This document shows positions 17,433 through 26,573 of a DNA stretch of 64,000 nucleotides, piece by piece. Under the pieces are notes generated by a model that saw nothing but the letters and a program-made list of their open reading frames with translations, did not search any database and was not told the origin of the DNA. Within the stretch, counting starts at the first letter, position 1. The number at the start of each line of letters is the position of its first letter. Origin of the DNA: Rhizobiales bacterium UBA1912. Lineage in GTDB: Bacteria > Pseudomonadota > Alphaproteobacteria > Rhizobiales > Devosiaceae. Position numbers and translations under genes: made by a program. The DNA lies in contig DDGC01000011.1 in assembly GCA_002337455.1 (NCBI GenBank), positions 1 to 64,000 of the forward strand, written 5' to 3'.

Positions 17433-19099
17433 GGCTGGCTCTCCGGCCTGGCCGTCGCAGGTTGCTCGAAGCGCCAACGCATATTGACCCCGGTTTCCGT
17501 GCGCTCCAGCATCGGAATGGCCGACAGGAGCGCCCGTGTGTAATCGGTTTTGGGATTGTCGAACACGTCGTCACGCCGTCCCTGTTCGACGATTTCTCCA
17601 TCCTTCATGACCACCACGCGGTCGGCGAGCTTTTCGACCACCGCGAGATCGTGGCTGATGAACAGGCACGAAAAATTATAGCGCTTCTGCAGGTCGGCCA
17701 GCAGATCTAGAACCTGAGCCCTGACGGTCACGTCCAACGCGGAAACGGCTTCGTCGGCCACCACGAACTCGGGTCTAGGCACAATGGCGCGCGCAATCGC
17801 GATCCGCTGCCTTTGGCCGCCAGAAAGCTCGTGCGGAAAACGATCGAGAAACTTTTCATCCAATCCGACTTCGGCAAGAATCTCGACAACGCGGGCGGGC
17901 CTGTCCTTGGTCGAAAGCGACTTGTCATGCCGCAGGGCCTCCGCAACCAACTGCCCGACTTTCATTCTGGGATTGAGCGAACCGAATGGGTCCTGGAATA
18001 CCATCTGGCAGTTGAGCCGATAGTCGGCATAGGTACTCTGGCTCTTTTCGATGGATTTACCCCTAAACAGCACTTCGCCGGCCGTTTTCTCGGTCAGCCC
18101 GGCGATCGTTCTGCCCAGAGTGGTCTTTCCCGATCCCGAAGCGCCGACGACTGCAAGCACTTCGCCCGGCCGAATGGCAACGCTGACTCCTTTGAGGGCT
18201 TTTTTTGTCGTACGTGGTCGAAACGGGTTCGACTTGCTGGTGTATTCGACCTCAAGATTCTTGACGGTAACCAGCGGCTCGGCCTCGGGAGAAAACTCGC
18301 GTTTGGGACCACGGCCCGGCATCGATTGGAGCAGGGCACGTGTATAGTCGTGCTGCGGACGCGCGAGAATATCGGCCGTAAGACCGCTTTCGACCACCTG
18401 ACCCTGGCGCATGACGAGGATGCGTTGGCAATAACGCGCAACCATCGGCAGGTCGTGGCTGATCATCAGCAAGGCAGTGCCCTGCGACTGGGTGAGGTCG
18501 ATCATCAGTTCGAGAACCTGACGCTGGATGATAGCGTCGAGCGCGGTCGTGGGTTCGTCGGCGATCAGCAGCGAGGGCTGCAGCAGCATCGCCGAAGCCA
18601 GCATGATCCGCTGGCGCATGCCGCCCGAGAACTGATGGGGATAGGCGTCTAGCCCCGTCTCCGGATCGGAGATGCCCACCTGCCGCATGATCTCAAGGCA
18701 ACGCTGCACGCGCTCTGCCGGCTGCAGATCGGTGTGAACCCGCAACGGTTCGTCCAACTGCCTGCCGATCTTCATTGAGGGGTTGAGCGATGTCATGGGC
18801 TCCTGAAAGACCATGGACACCTCAGCGCCGCGGATCTGGCGCAACTCGCGCGGGTTCATAGCCCCGACCGAGCGCCCCTTGAGTGTGATATCGCCATCGT
18901 CGACGACAATCGCATCGGGCTGGAGACCGATGATCGAGCGCGCAAGCATCGTCTTGCCCGATCCCGATTCCCCGACGATGCCGACGATTTCGCCGCGCGA
19001 CATCTCGAAACTGACAGCATCGACAATCCGTCCACCGGCCCGGGTATTCCGCAGGCGCAGACTGAGATTGTGAACTCCAAGCAGTGGTTGGTCGCTCAT
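17429..19099 (-). CDS. Peptide-type ABC transporter, fused DppD-DppF ATPase
   Basis: A single chain of 556 residues carrying two ABC ATPase domains, as in GsiA. Domain one has Walker A G-E-S-G-S-G-K-T near residue 40, then signature F-S-G-G-M-R-Q-R. Domain two has G-A-S-G-S-G-K-T-T near 318, signature L-S-G-G-Q-R-Q-R and V-A-D-E-A-V-S-A-L-D. Each half carries the oligopeptide C-terminal extension. It energises the two permeases just upstream. The serine hydrolase follows with a 4-nt overlap, joining transport and hydrolysis in one operon. Confidence 0.9.
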   Translation of the reverse strand: MSDQPLLGVHNLSLRLRNTRAGGRIVDAVSFEMSRGEIVGIVGESGSGKTMLARSIIGLQPDAIVVDDGDITLKGRSVGAMNPRELRQIRGAEVSMVFQEPMTSLNPSMKIGRQLDEPLRVHTDLQPAERVQRCLEIMRQVGISDPETGLDAYPHQFSGGMRQRIMLASAMLLQPSLLIADEPTTALDAIIQRQVLELMIDLTQSQGTALLMISHDLPMVARYCQRILVMRQGQVVESGLTADILARPQHDYTRALLQSMPGRGPKREFSPEAEPLVTVKNLEVEYTSKSNPFRPRTTKKALKGVSVAIRPGEVLAVVGASGSGKTTLGRTIAGLTEKTAGEVLFRGKSIEKSQSTYADYRLNCQMVFQDPFGSLNPRMKVGQLVAEALRHDKSLSTKDRPARVVEILAEVGLDEKFLDRFPHELSGGQRQRIAIARAIVPRPEFVVADEAVSALDVTVRAQVLDLLADLQKRYNFSCLFISHDLAVVEKLADRVVVMKDGEIVEQGRRDDVFDNPKTDYTRALLSAIPMLERTETGVNMRWRFEQPATARPESQP

Positions 19100-19915
19100 T
19101 TAGATGCCCCTCATGCGCGGATCGAAACGATCGCGGATAGCGTCGCCGAACAGGTTGATGCCCAGCAGGGCGAGCGAAATGCACAGGCCGGGGAAAATGC
19201 CGAGCCAGACCGCCTGGGCCATGTGCGGGCGGGCGCTTGCCAGCATGTTGCCCCAGGTGGGAGCAGGAGGAGGAACGCCCAGGCCGAGAAAGCTCAAGGC
19301 GCTTTCCGTCAAAAGCACGGACCCAAACATTGTGGTGGCAAAAACGATGATCGGCGCCAGGCAATTGGGAAGGATATGCCGGGCCATTGTGTAAACGCCC
19401 GAATTTCCCATGACGCGCGACGCTTCGATGAACTCGCGCTCACGCAGCGACAGAACTGCCCCGCGGACGATACGCACCACCGCCGGGGTATATGCGAGCC
19501 CGAGCGCGAGGATAATGCCGTACATATTGGCCCCCGTGATCGAGAGCAGGGCCAGCGCCATCAGCATGGAGGGAAAGGCCAGCAATGCGTCGTTCAACGT
19601 CATGATGGACCGGTCGACAGCGCCGCGTGCATAGCCCGAAATCAGGCCCAGGACAACGCCGGCGCCGATCGAAAGGCTTACCGTTAGAAGGCTGATGACG
19701 ACGCTCGTGCCTGCAGCAGCCATGAGCCTGGACAGAACATCGCGACCGAACTCGTCGGTCCCAAGCCAGTGCTCGGCTCCTGGGGGCAACAGCTTGCCTG
19801 AAAGATTGATGCCAAGCGGATTGTATGGTGTCCATACGGCTCCGATGGCAGCGGCGGCCAGAAACAGCAGGACGAGTGTGCCGCCCAGCATAAGGTTGAG
19901 ATTTTTGGCGGTCAT
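19100..19915 (-). CDS. Peptide-type ABC transporter permease (DppC-like)
   Basis: An inner-membrane permease of 271 residues. It has an N-terminal hydrophobic segment (residues 10-30), the L-G-T-D-E-F-G-R-D-V-L-S-R motif of DppC/OppC proteins and the inner-membrane loop E-A-S-R-V-M-G. Its stop directly abuts the start of the fused ATPase and its start overlaps the DppB-like stop by 4 nt. Confidence 0.9.
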   Translation of the reverse strand: MTAKNLNLMLGGTLVLLFLAAAAIGAVWTPYNPLGINLSGKLLPPGAEHWLGTDEFGRDVLSRLMAAAGTSVVISLLTVSLSIGAGVVLGLISGYARGAVDRSIMTLNDALLAFPSMLMALALLSITGANMYGIILALGLAYTPAVVRIVRGAVLSLREREFIEASRVMGNSGVYTMARHILPNCLAPIIVFATTMFGSVLLTESALSFLGLGVPPPAPTWGNMLASARPHMAQAVWLGIFPGLCISLALLGINLFGDAIRDRFDPRMRGI

Positions 19916-20856
19916 TCTGCTGTCACGCGCGGATCAAAGATTGGATAAAGAAGGTCAACCAGAAGGTTAACGAGGACGTAGGTGAGGGCGACGAACAAAA
20001 GGCAACCCTGCACCACCGCATAGTCGCGGCCATAGATGGATTCGACGATCAGCCTCCCGAGGCCGGGGATGGTGAAGACGGTTTCGACCACCGCAACGCC
20101 GCCAAGCAGATTGCCCAGGATCAGCCCGACCAGTGTCCAGGTGGGCCCAAACGCGTTGCGGGCGGCGTGATGAACCAGGATTTCACCCTCACTCAGCCCC
20201 TTGGCGCGCGCGTGGGTGATGTAGTCGAGGCGCAGCACGTCGAGCGTCGAAGCGCGGGCCATACGGACCAAGCTGCCCACTTCATGCAGCACGAGCGTCG
20301 CGACCGGCATGATCAGATAGATGACGCCGTCGACCACCTGGTTGGCGATCGAGACATAGCCCAGCACGGGTAACCAGCCGAGCGTCATGCCGAACAAGAG
20401 CAGCAGCATGAGGCCAAGCCAGAAGGTGGGGATGGACAGAAGCAACGTGGAAAGTCCGACCACGAACAGATCGATTTTGCTGTTCTGGCGCCATGCTGCA
20501 ATCATGCCCAGTGGCACCGCGACAATGATCGCGATGACAATGGCGGGCAGCACCATCTGGGCGCTGGTGAAAAAACGGCTGAGAACCAGTGGCAGCACAG
20601 GCTGGCCCGTGGTTATCGATTGCCCCAGATCGCCCCTGAACAGGTTGGACAGCCAGATGACGAACTGAAGGTAGATCGGTTGGTCAAGTCCCAACCGTTC
20701 CCGAAGCTGGGCGCGAGTGGCATCATCTGCCAGATCGCCCAGCATCAGGCTGACGGGATCTCCGGGGATCAGACGGACAAGGGTGAATACGGCCACGGCG
20801 ACAATCAGAAGCGTCGGTATGGCGGCTAGGATACGTGTCGATGCAAATCTGAGCAT
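19912..20856 (-). CDS. Peptide-type ABC transporter permease (DppB-like)
   Basis: An inner-membrane permease of 314 residues. The N-terminal helix with R-L-I-P-G-D-P near residue 28, the L-G-L-D-Q-P-I motif and the loop T-H-A-R-A-K-G-L-S-E are those of DppB/OppB proteins. GGGGA precedes the ATG by about 6 nt. It pairs with the overlapping DppC-like gene to form the pore. Confidence 0.9.
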   Translation of the reverse strand: MLRFASTRILAAIPTLLIVAVAVFTLVRLIPGDPVSLMLGDLADDATRAQLRERLGLDQPIYLQFVIWLSNLFRGDLGQSITTGQPVLPLVLSRFFTSAQMVLPAIVIAIIVAVPLGMIAAWRQNSKIDLFVVGLSTLLLSIPTFWLGLMLLLLFGMTLGWLPVLGYVSIANQVVDGVIYLIMPVATLVLHEVGSLVRMARASTLDVLRLDYITHARAKGLSEGEILVHHAARNAFGPTWTLVGLILGNLLGGVAVVETVFTIPGLGRLIVESIYGRDYAVVQGCLLFVALTYVLVNLLVDLLYPIFDPRVTAE

Positions 20857-20887
20857 GTCAAATCCCCGGAGGCGTCAAAGCGTGGGC

Positions 20888-22435
20888 CTATTCGTTGAGG
20901 CTCACGCCCCAGAGGCGGGCAAACCCTTGCCAGGTGCGGTATCCCTCGACATTTGCCGATGAAACCCCGACGTCCATACCGTTCGCGAGCATGAGCAGCG
21001 GAACGTCTTCGATGAACTTTTCATGGAGTTGATCGAACAGGGCCTGCCGTTCAGCGGGCTCGGATGTCTGGAGCAAGTTGTCGAGCAGCGCGATGGCCTC
21101 GGGATTGTCCCAGATCGCATTGGCCCGATCTTCCTTGGATGCAAGAACAGCCGAATACGCCAGCACCGGGTCGGCACGGTTTGAGTAATTAAAGGCCATG
21201 GCCTGGTAGTTGCCGGAGTTGAAGCGGTCGAGCTGAGTTGCCCATTCGAGCACTTCGATCGTTGCATTGATACCCGATGCCTGCAGCATCGCCTGAGCGA
21301 TCACGGCGGCGTCGTAGCTGATGGCAGACCGGCGGTTGGTCTGGATGACGATCTCTTCGCCATCGTAGCCTGCCTCGGCCAGCAGAGTAGCTGCCATTTC
21401 CGGATCGTACTCAAATCCTTGGTCGTGAAGCTCGGTGTGGAATGCGGACCCAACCGAAACGAGCGAGGGATTGGGGACGCCCAGACCATAGGTGACGGCG
21501 GCCACAATTTCGGGAATGTCGAGCGCGTGAGCCACCGCCCGGCGCATTTCGACCTTCGACATAATGGCGTCTTCGGTTTGGAACAGGAAGGTAATCAGCC
21601 CGCCATGAGGCGCGGCAACCAGAGTGAAGTTGGGATCTGCCCGCAACTCGGATGCTTCACTGGGCGGCAGATAGGGCAGGACGTGCAGATTGCCCGAACG
21701 AAGGGCAGCAACCGCCGACGCATTGTCGGGTACGACGATCAGCTTCACGTCGTCGACTAGAACATCCTTGCGGCCGCCGTAGCCGTCGATCTCCTCGCCG
21801 GTGATGGCATAATCTTCAAATTTTTCGAGCGTGATGCTTTCTCCGCGCAACCATTCGCCAAACACGAACGGTCCGGTTGCGATAGGGCTGTTCCAGGTTC
21901 CGTCCTCGTTAAAGGAGTCCGGATGCAGGATGCCATTCGAAGCGCATTGTGATTGCGCCATGTAAGTGAGAAACAGCGCATTCGGCTCGCTAAGCGTAAA
22001 TTCGACGGTGAGCGGGTCCAGGATTTCCACGGACTCGATCGCGGAGCCGCGACTGCCGTCAAAGAACGTGGTGCAAGAGTGCTCTGGCGTGCTGAGCGAG
22101 GTGTCCCACGTCCATTTGACCTCTTCTGCCGTCATCGGGGCGCCGTTGTGAAAGACCACGTCGTCCCGCAGTGAGAATGTATAGACGGTGCCGTCGTCCG
22201 ACACTGTCCAGTCGCTCGCCAGCATCGGTTTGATGACACCACCTTCGTCTGCCGCAACGAGCCCCTCGACCACGTTGAGCATGACAGAATCGGTAATGGC
22301 ATCGCGGTTGACACCAGGCTGGGAGCTGCGGATATCCGCAGACAACTGAACGTTGAGCGTAGAAGCGTAAACAGCCGGCGCGAAAGCGGCGACCAGTGAG
22401 GCTGCCACTGGCAGCGAGATGAGTAAGCGCGACAT
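20888..22435 (-). CDS. Peptide-type ABC transporter substrate-binding protein
   Basis: A periplasmic binding protein of the DppA/OppA family, 515 residues. The signal peptide (M-S-R-L-L-I-S-L-P then a hydrophobic core ending V-Y-A-S) and the Y-T-F-S-L-R-D-D-V-V-F-H-N-G-A-P motif are typical. The ATG at 22435 has AGGA about 7 nt upstream; the in-frame GTG/ATG region further upstream is poorer. This is the promoter-proximal gene of the nine-gene operon. Family members bind peptides, nickel, opines and glycosides, so the ligand is open. Confidence 0.88.
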   Translation of the reverse strand: MSRLLISLPVAASLVAAFAPAVYASTLNVQLSADIRSSQPGVNRDAITDSVMLNVVEGLVAADEGGVIKPMLASDWTVSDDGTVYTFSLRDDVVFHNGAPMTAEEVKWTWDTSLSTPEHSCTTFFDGSRGSAIESVEILDPLTVEFTLSEPNALFLTYMAQSQCASNGILHPDSFNEDGTWNSPIATGPFVFGEWLRGESITLEKFEDYAITGEEIDGYGGRKDVLVDDVKLIVVPDNASAVAALRSGNLHVLPYLPPSEASELRADPNFTLVAAPHGGLITFLFQTEDAIMSKVEMRRAVAHALDIPEIVAAVTYGLGVPNPSLVSVGSAFHTELHDQGFEYDPEMAATLLAEAGYDGEEIVIQTNRRSAISYDAAVIAQAMLQASGINATIEVLEWATQLDRFNSGNYQAMAFNYSNRADPVLAYSAVLASKEDRANAIWDNPEAIALLDNLLQTSEPAERQALFDQLHEKFIEDVPLLMLANGMDVGVSSANVEGYRTWQGFARLWGVSLNE

Positions 22436-22599
22436 CAGAATTCCTACCTTTGTGTTTTTTAGGCGCCAAAAGAACACTGCATATCGCCATTGCTCCGTCA
22501 ACCCAAATTTTGCAAACGGCCGTGGTTACAGCTGGTGCCCGTCCCGATAGTGCAGGTGTGACAGGCCCTTAGGGCAGAACGAGTGAAATGCCGAACCAA

Positions 22600-22632
22600 C
22601 CGCCTTGGGTACGGCCGAGTGGCCGAAGGCGG
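22600..22632. repeat. Imperfect palindrome / hairpin
   Basis: Outer arms CCGCCTT and AAGGCGG (7 bp) enclose an inner CGGCC-GAGT-GGCCG hairpin, separated by a five-base bulge on one side. No T-run follows on either strand, so a terminator role is not shown. Confidence 0.6.
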
Positions 22633-22761
22633 CCCCTTGCGAACTCCGTAAGCTCGACTCGAAGTGGATCGGAGGGCCAGATAGATAGACTTGCGCAGCG
22701 AAAACGGTCGCGGCCTTTACCGGCCACAACTCGCCTGACACGGCCAGGAAGCGTTATGCGC

Positions 22762-22803
22762 CGCGCTAGGCTGCCTGGAAGTCGCGCTAGGCTGCCTGGA
22801 AGA
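22762..22803. repeat. 21-nt tandem duplication
   Basis: Two adjacent copies of a 21-nt unit starting CGCGCTAGGCTGCC, identical except for the final base (T in the first, A in the second). It lies 70 bp downstream of the minus-strand hlyD stop. It looks like recent slippage or a protein-binding repeat. Confidence 0.75.
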
Positions 22804-22875
22804 TTGACAAGATCATCCAGCCAACATCCGCGCCTGAGCGCGCGATTTTTGGGGCAGGGATCACCGAATCCGGCG

Positions 22876-24210
22876 TCATTGTTCTCTGAAGGCGCGGGCC
22901 ATGCTGTCGACGATGGGCTTGCTCAAATATTCAAAGAATGTGCGCGCGTCGGTTTCGATGAGAATCTCGGCCGGCATGCCGGGGGTGGGGGTGAACCCCG
23001 AAACGCGTTCGAGCTGGTCGGGGGGGATGGTCACCCGCGCGATATAGATTTCGTTCGATCCCGAACCGCCATCGTTGATGGAATCGGCCGAGACATAGGC
23101 GACCTCACCTTCGAGCAATGGGGTGGTGCGCTGATTGAGGGCCGAAAGCCGGACGTCGGCCTTTTGGCCCAGTTCGATCTCGTCGATCTGCATGCGGGGA
23201 ATCTGCGCTTCGATGATCAGCGGCACGTCGGAGGGCAGGATTTCGATGATCGGGCGGCCGCTTTCGATGACGCCGCCGGATGTATGGTAATAGAGCCGCA
23301 CAACGATGCCGGCGGCGGGTGCCGTTATCACCGTGCGTGAAAGAATATTCTGAACGCTGTTCATCTCTTCGCGCAACGTTTCGAGTTCGGCCGAGACCTG
23401 CTGCAATTCCCCAAGGGCGGCCTGGCGGTCCGCGGAGACCAATTGGTCGATCTCGCGGCGGTGCTGCTCGATCTGGGCCAGCGTCATCCCTGCCTCGGAT
23501 TCGAGTCGGGCGATATCCCCGTCGGCATCTGCGAGCGAGCGCTGCAGCGCGTTGACATTGGACAGGGTGGTCAATTGTCTGGCGTAGAGCGCTGCCTGAA
23601 TCCCATGATCCTCTTCCAGCAGCACCCGCTGACGTTCAAAGGAGTCGAGCTGTGCGGTGATGCCGGTGTGCTGGAATTCAAGTGCGCTGACGTTTTCGCC
23701 GAGCACGTCGAGTCGGCTCTGCAGTGCCGTGCGGGCCGTGTCGAAACTTTCGCGCTGCCCGTCATTGATGGAGCGCACTTCGGGGTCGTCGAGGCGGGCA
23801 AGCACGGAGTCAGGGGGACTATAGGCAGCCGCCCCCTCGAACTGGGACTGGAGGCGGGCCTGCATGGCCTCGAGCCGGATAATGCGCAACTCGATGCTGC
23901 GAGCATTGGCGAGCGCCGTCGTGCTGTCGAGATACACGAGATCCTGTCCGGCCTCGACCCTTTCACCCTCCTCGACGAGCAATTGGCGAATGATCCCGCC
24001 TTCGAGATGCTGGACGATCTTGTTGCTGCCCGTGGCAACGAAGCTGCCCGGAGCGATCACCGCTGAGGCGAGGGGGGCAGTGCCGGCCCATAAGCCGAAC
24101 CCGCCGAAGGTCACCAGGATCAGCCCAAGCCCCAGTAGCGTCTGAATGCGGATCGAGCGCGGAACTTCCGAGTACCATTCGGGGGCCTTACCGGCCGACA
24201 CAAGCGTCAT
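22876..24210 (-). CDS. Type I secretion periplasmic adaptor, HlyD family
   Basis: A membrane-fusion protein of 444 residues (PrsE/HlyD type). One transmembrane helix lies at about residues 27-50. A biotinyl-lipoyl-like segment follows (V-A-T-G-S-N-K-I-V-Q-H-L-E-G-G-I-I near 62), then a long coiled-coil hairpin (about 95-290). The conserved V-I-T-A-P-A-A-G-I-V segment is near 293 and a beta-barrel C-terminus ends the protein. It would link the inner-membrane ABC exporter to a TolC-like outer-membrane channel, which is not encoded here. AAGGAG lies 6 nt before the ATG. Confidence 0.92.
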   Translation of the reverse strand: MTLVSAGKAPEWYSEVPRSIRIQTLLGLGLILVTFGGFGLWAGTAPLASAVIAPGSFVATGSNKIVQHLEGGIIRQLLVEEGERVEAGQDLVYLDSTTALANARSIELRIIRLEAMQARLQSQFEGAAAYSPPDSVLARLDDPEVRSINDGQRESFDTARTALQSRLDVLGENVSALEFQHTGITAQLDSFERQRVLLEEDHGIQAALYARQLTTLSNVNALQRSLADADGDIARLESEAGMTLAQIEQHRREIDQLVSADRQAALGELQQVSAELETLREEMNSVQNILSRTVITAPAAGIVVRLYYHTSGGVIESGRPIIEILPSDVPLIIEAQIPRMQIDEIELGQKADVRLSALNQRTTPLLEGEVAYVSADSINDGGSGSNEIYIARVTIPPDQLERVSGFTPTPGMPAEILIETDARTFFEYLSKPIVDSMARAFREQ

Positions 24211-24213
24211 CGA

Positions 24214-26556
24214 TCACTCCTTGGGAATGGAAGGGCCGGCGGTGCCGCCGCCTTGTGTGAGGGCCTGGAGTACCTTTGTGCGCTCGCCAAGCATGCCCAC
24301 CGAGCCGTTGGCGAGCACCATGATCTTGTCGACGTAGCTCAAGAGCGCCGTGCGCTGAGTGATGGTCACGGTGGTGATGTTCTGCTTTTTGGCGTGAAGC
24401 AGGGCCTTGGCCAAAGCCTGTTCGCCCGGTGAGTCGAGGTTGGAGTTGGGCTCGTCGAGTACCACGAGTTTCGGGTTGCCAAAAAAGGCGCGCGCCAGGG
24501 CGATGCGCTGCTTCTGTCCACCCGAGAGCGGCGCGCCGTCAGCGGCCACCACGGTTTCATAGCCCTGCGGGAAAGAGGCGATCATCTCATGCACATCGGC
24601 AAGAACGGCCGCCGCGTGAATGTCGCGGTCGGTCGCATCATCGCGCATACGGGCGATGTTGGCCTTGATGGTCCCGGGAAAGAGCTGAACGTCCTGTGGC
24701 AGATAGCCGATGTTTTCGCCGAACTGGCGCATGTCCCAGTTGCGCAAGTCCATAAGGTCGAGCCGCACGCTGCCCGATGTCGGGAGCACCGATCCCACCA
24801 GCATCTTGCCCAGCGTGGTCTTGCCCGACCCCGAATTGCCGATGATCGCCATGGATTCGCCCGGAGCGAGCGAGAAGGAGATGCCATTGAGGATCACCTT
24901 CTTGTTCGGCGGGGGCACGTAGAGGATGCGTTCGACATCGAGCCGGCCTTGCGGCTGGGGCAGCAACAGGCGCGGGGTGTTGAAGGGCGAGCTCTGCAGC
25001 AGGCCGCGGATCTTGCGGAAGGAGCCTCTAAAGCTCGTGAAATGGTGCCACCCCTCGATGGCACCTTCGATTGGCGTCAGGGCGCGGGCCGCGATGATCG
25101 AGGCGGCAATTACCATGCCGCCCGTCATTTCGCCCAATAGTGCAAGATAGGCGCCCCAGCCCAGCATCGCGACCTGGGTGAGCATCCGGAAGGCTTTGGA
25201 GAAGGTGGCGATCGCAATATTGCGGTCCTGGGCCCGGACCTGGGCGCGCAGGGACAACGCCGTGTCGCGGCCCCATATCCTGACAGCCTCGGGGATCATG
25301 GCGAGCGCATTGATGATCTGGGCATTTCGCGACATGGAATCGAGATGGAGCGTGGCGCGACTGAGAAAGCCGTTCGCGTCGGAAAAATGGCGGGACGTCA
25401 TCTTCTGGTTGATCGTCGCAAAGATCAGCAGGGCCAGGCAGGCCGCGACGACGATGGCACCGAGATGGGGGTGGATGAGAAAGATTGCGGCAATGAACAG
25501 CGGTGCCAGAGGCGCGTCGAGGATAGAGATCAGCGTGCCCGAGGTGATAAATGATCGCATCTGCTGCAGGTCGCCGAGCACGTGATAGTCCTTGCTCGTG
25601 CCATTGAGTGAGGACCTTGCGGCGGCGCTCAGGACCGGCGCGCCGAGTTGAACTTCGATCTCGACAGCCGTGCGCATGAGGATGAAACGTCGGATAGCAT
25701 CGAGCACGGCCTGCAGCAGGACGGCGCCGACCACGACAATTGTGAGCATGACGAGCGTATCCACCGAACGGCTGGTGAGTACACGGTCAGAAATCTGGAA
25801 CAGATAGATCGGGATAGCGAGAACGAGGATGTTGGTGGCGACTGTAAACACCATCACCATGGCGATGTTGCGCCGTACCGCATTGACGCCGTTCTGAAAA
25901 CTCTCGGCGAAATTGGGCATTTCGGCGCGCCTGTGAAAGCCGCCATTGCCGCCTCCACCGCCCGGGGGCGTGCCGGATCCGCCGCCACTGCCCGAAGGGC
26001 GCCGGACCGTCGCCCGTTCACCTTCCAGTGTCGGCGCCATTTCCGGGATGCGCTCGCTGGCCGGATCGCGCACTTCGATCCTGTCCTGCTCGGGGCGCTT
26101 TGCCTCCGGGGCCGGAGGCGCTTCCTGTTTGGGGCGCTTGACCTGCGGGGCAGCCGGACCTGACGGCTCCGCCTGGCGCGCCGCCGGTTGAACCGGTGTT
26201 TCCGGCTGGGGTACTGGCGCGGGGTCCGCAGGTGTGATCGGAACGGGTTTTCCCTGGAGCAGGATTTCCCTGGCCGTAGGCTCGGGCGCCGGTGGCGTGG
26301 CAAGTGGTGCCGGGCGAGCGGCACCAGCCGGCGCATCGTTCTGTACGGGCCGAAGCGGAGTTACGGTTGCGGAATGCTGCGGCTGTATGGATTTTATGAT
26401 GGGTACGACTTGCAGTGCTTCTTCGCCCTGCGCAATGGCGCGAAGCTGATGCGTGGCCATGTCGATTTTGGCCACTGCCGCGTCGATTGCCTGGCCGTTC
26501 CGCGAGGCACGCGAGGGTCCGTCAGAGCCAGGATTGGTTTCGAGAATGGCAGACAT
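24214..26556 (-). CDS. Type I secretion ABC exporter with proline-rich N-terminal extension
   Basis: An ABC permease-ATPase of 780 residues (PrsD type). Residues 1-210 are a low-complexity, proline/alanine-rich region ending in a glycine run. The membrane domain spans about 225-490. The ATPase has Walker A G-N-S-G-S-G-K-T-T near 573, signature L-S-G-G-Q-K-Q-R near 677 and Walker B L-V-V-L-D-E-P near 697. The H-loop position reads T-I-T-Q-R, glutamine instead of histidine. There is no C39 peptidase domain, so cargo should be exported uncleaved. I chose the ATG at 26556 (AAAGG upstream) over a GTG at 26577 that overlaps the previous stop. Confidence 0.9.
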   Translation of the reverse strand: MSAILETNPGSDGPSRASRNGQAIDAAVAKIDMATHQLRAIAQGEEALQVVPIIKSIQPQHSATVTPLRPVQNDAPAGAARPAPLATPPAPEPTAREILLQGKPVPITPADPAPVPQPETPVQPAARQAEPSGPAAPQVKRPKQEAPPAPEAKRPEQDRIEVRDPASERIPEMAPTLEGERATVRRPSGSGGGSGTPPGGGGGNGGFHRRAEMPNFAESFQNGVNAVRRNIAMVMVFTVATNILVLAIPIYLFQISDRVLTSRSVDTLVMLTIVVVGAVLLQAVLDAIRRFILMRTAVEIEVQLGAPVLSAAARSSLNGTSKDYHVLGDLQQMRSFITSGTLISILDAPLAPLFIAAIFLIHPHLGAIVVAACLALLIFATINQKMTSRHFSDANGFLSRATLHLDSMSRNAQIINALAMIPEAVRIWGRDTALSLRAQVRAQDRNIAIATFSKAFRMLTQVAMLGWGAYLALLGEMTGGMVIAASIIAARALTPIEGAIEGWHHFTSFRGSFRKIRGLLQSSPFNTPRLLLPQPQGRLDVERILYVPPPNKKVILNGISFSLAPGESMAIIGNSGSGKTTLGKMLVGSVLPTSGSVRLDLMDLRNWDMRQFGENIGYLPQDVQLFPGTIKANIARMRDDATDRDIHAAAVLADVHEMIASFPQGYETVVAADGAPLSGGQKQRIALARAFFGNPKLVVLDEPNSNLDSPGEQALAKALLHAKKQNITTVTITQRTALLSYVDKIMVLANGSVGMLGERTKVLQALTQGGGTAGPSIPKE

Positions 26557-26573
26557 GGCCGACCTTTCGCTGG

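Larger units (their letters stand above)
22436..22875. other. Gene-free 440-bp gap with hairpin and 21-nt tandem duplication
   Basis: No convincing gene on either strand; the long plus-strand frame starting at 22588 runs antisense through hlyD and has no family look. The gap must hold the promoter of the peptide-transport operon at its left end and the end of the secretion operon at its right. Visible structure: an imperfect hairpin at 22600-22632 and a perfect 21-nt tandem duplication at 22762-22803 (one mismatch at the last base). Confidence 0.6.

Noticed and set aside
22610..22665. tRNA-Ser-like D-arm sequence
   Set aside because: No matching acceptor stem, anticodon stem or T-arm follows, so it is not a tRNA gene; at most a chance match or fragment.
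22588..23340. 250-codon plus-strand frame entering the HlyD gene
   Set aside because: Antisense to a well-supported adaptor, low-complexity arginine-rich start, no family features.
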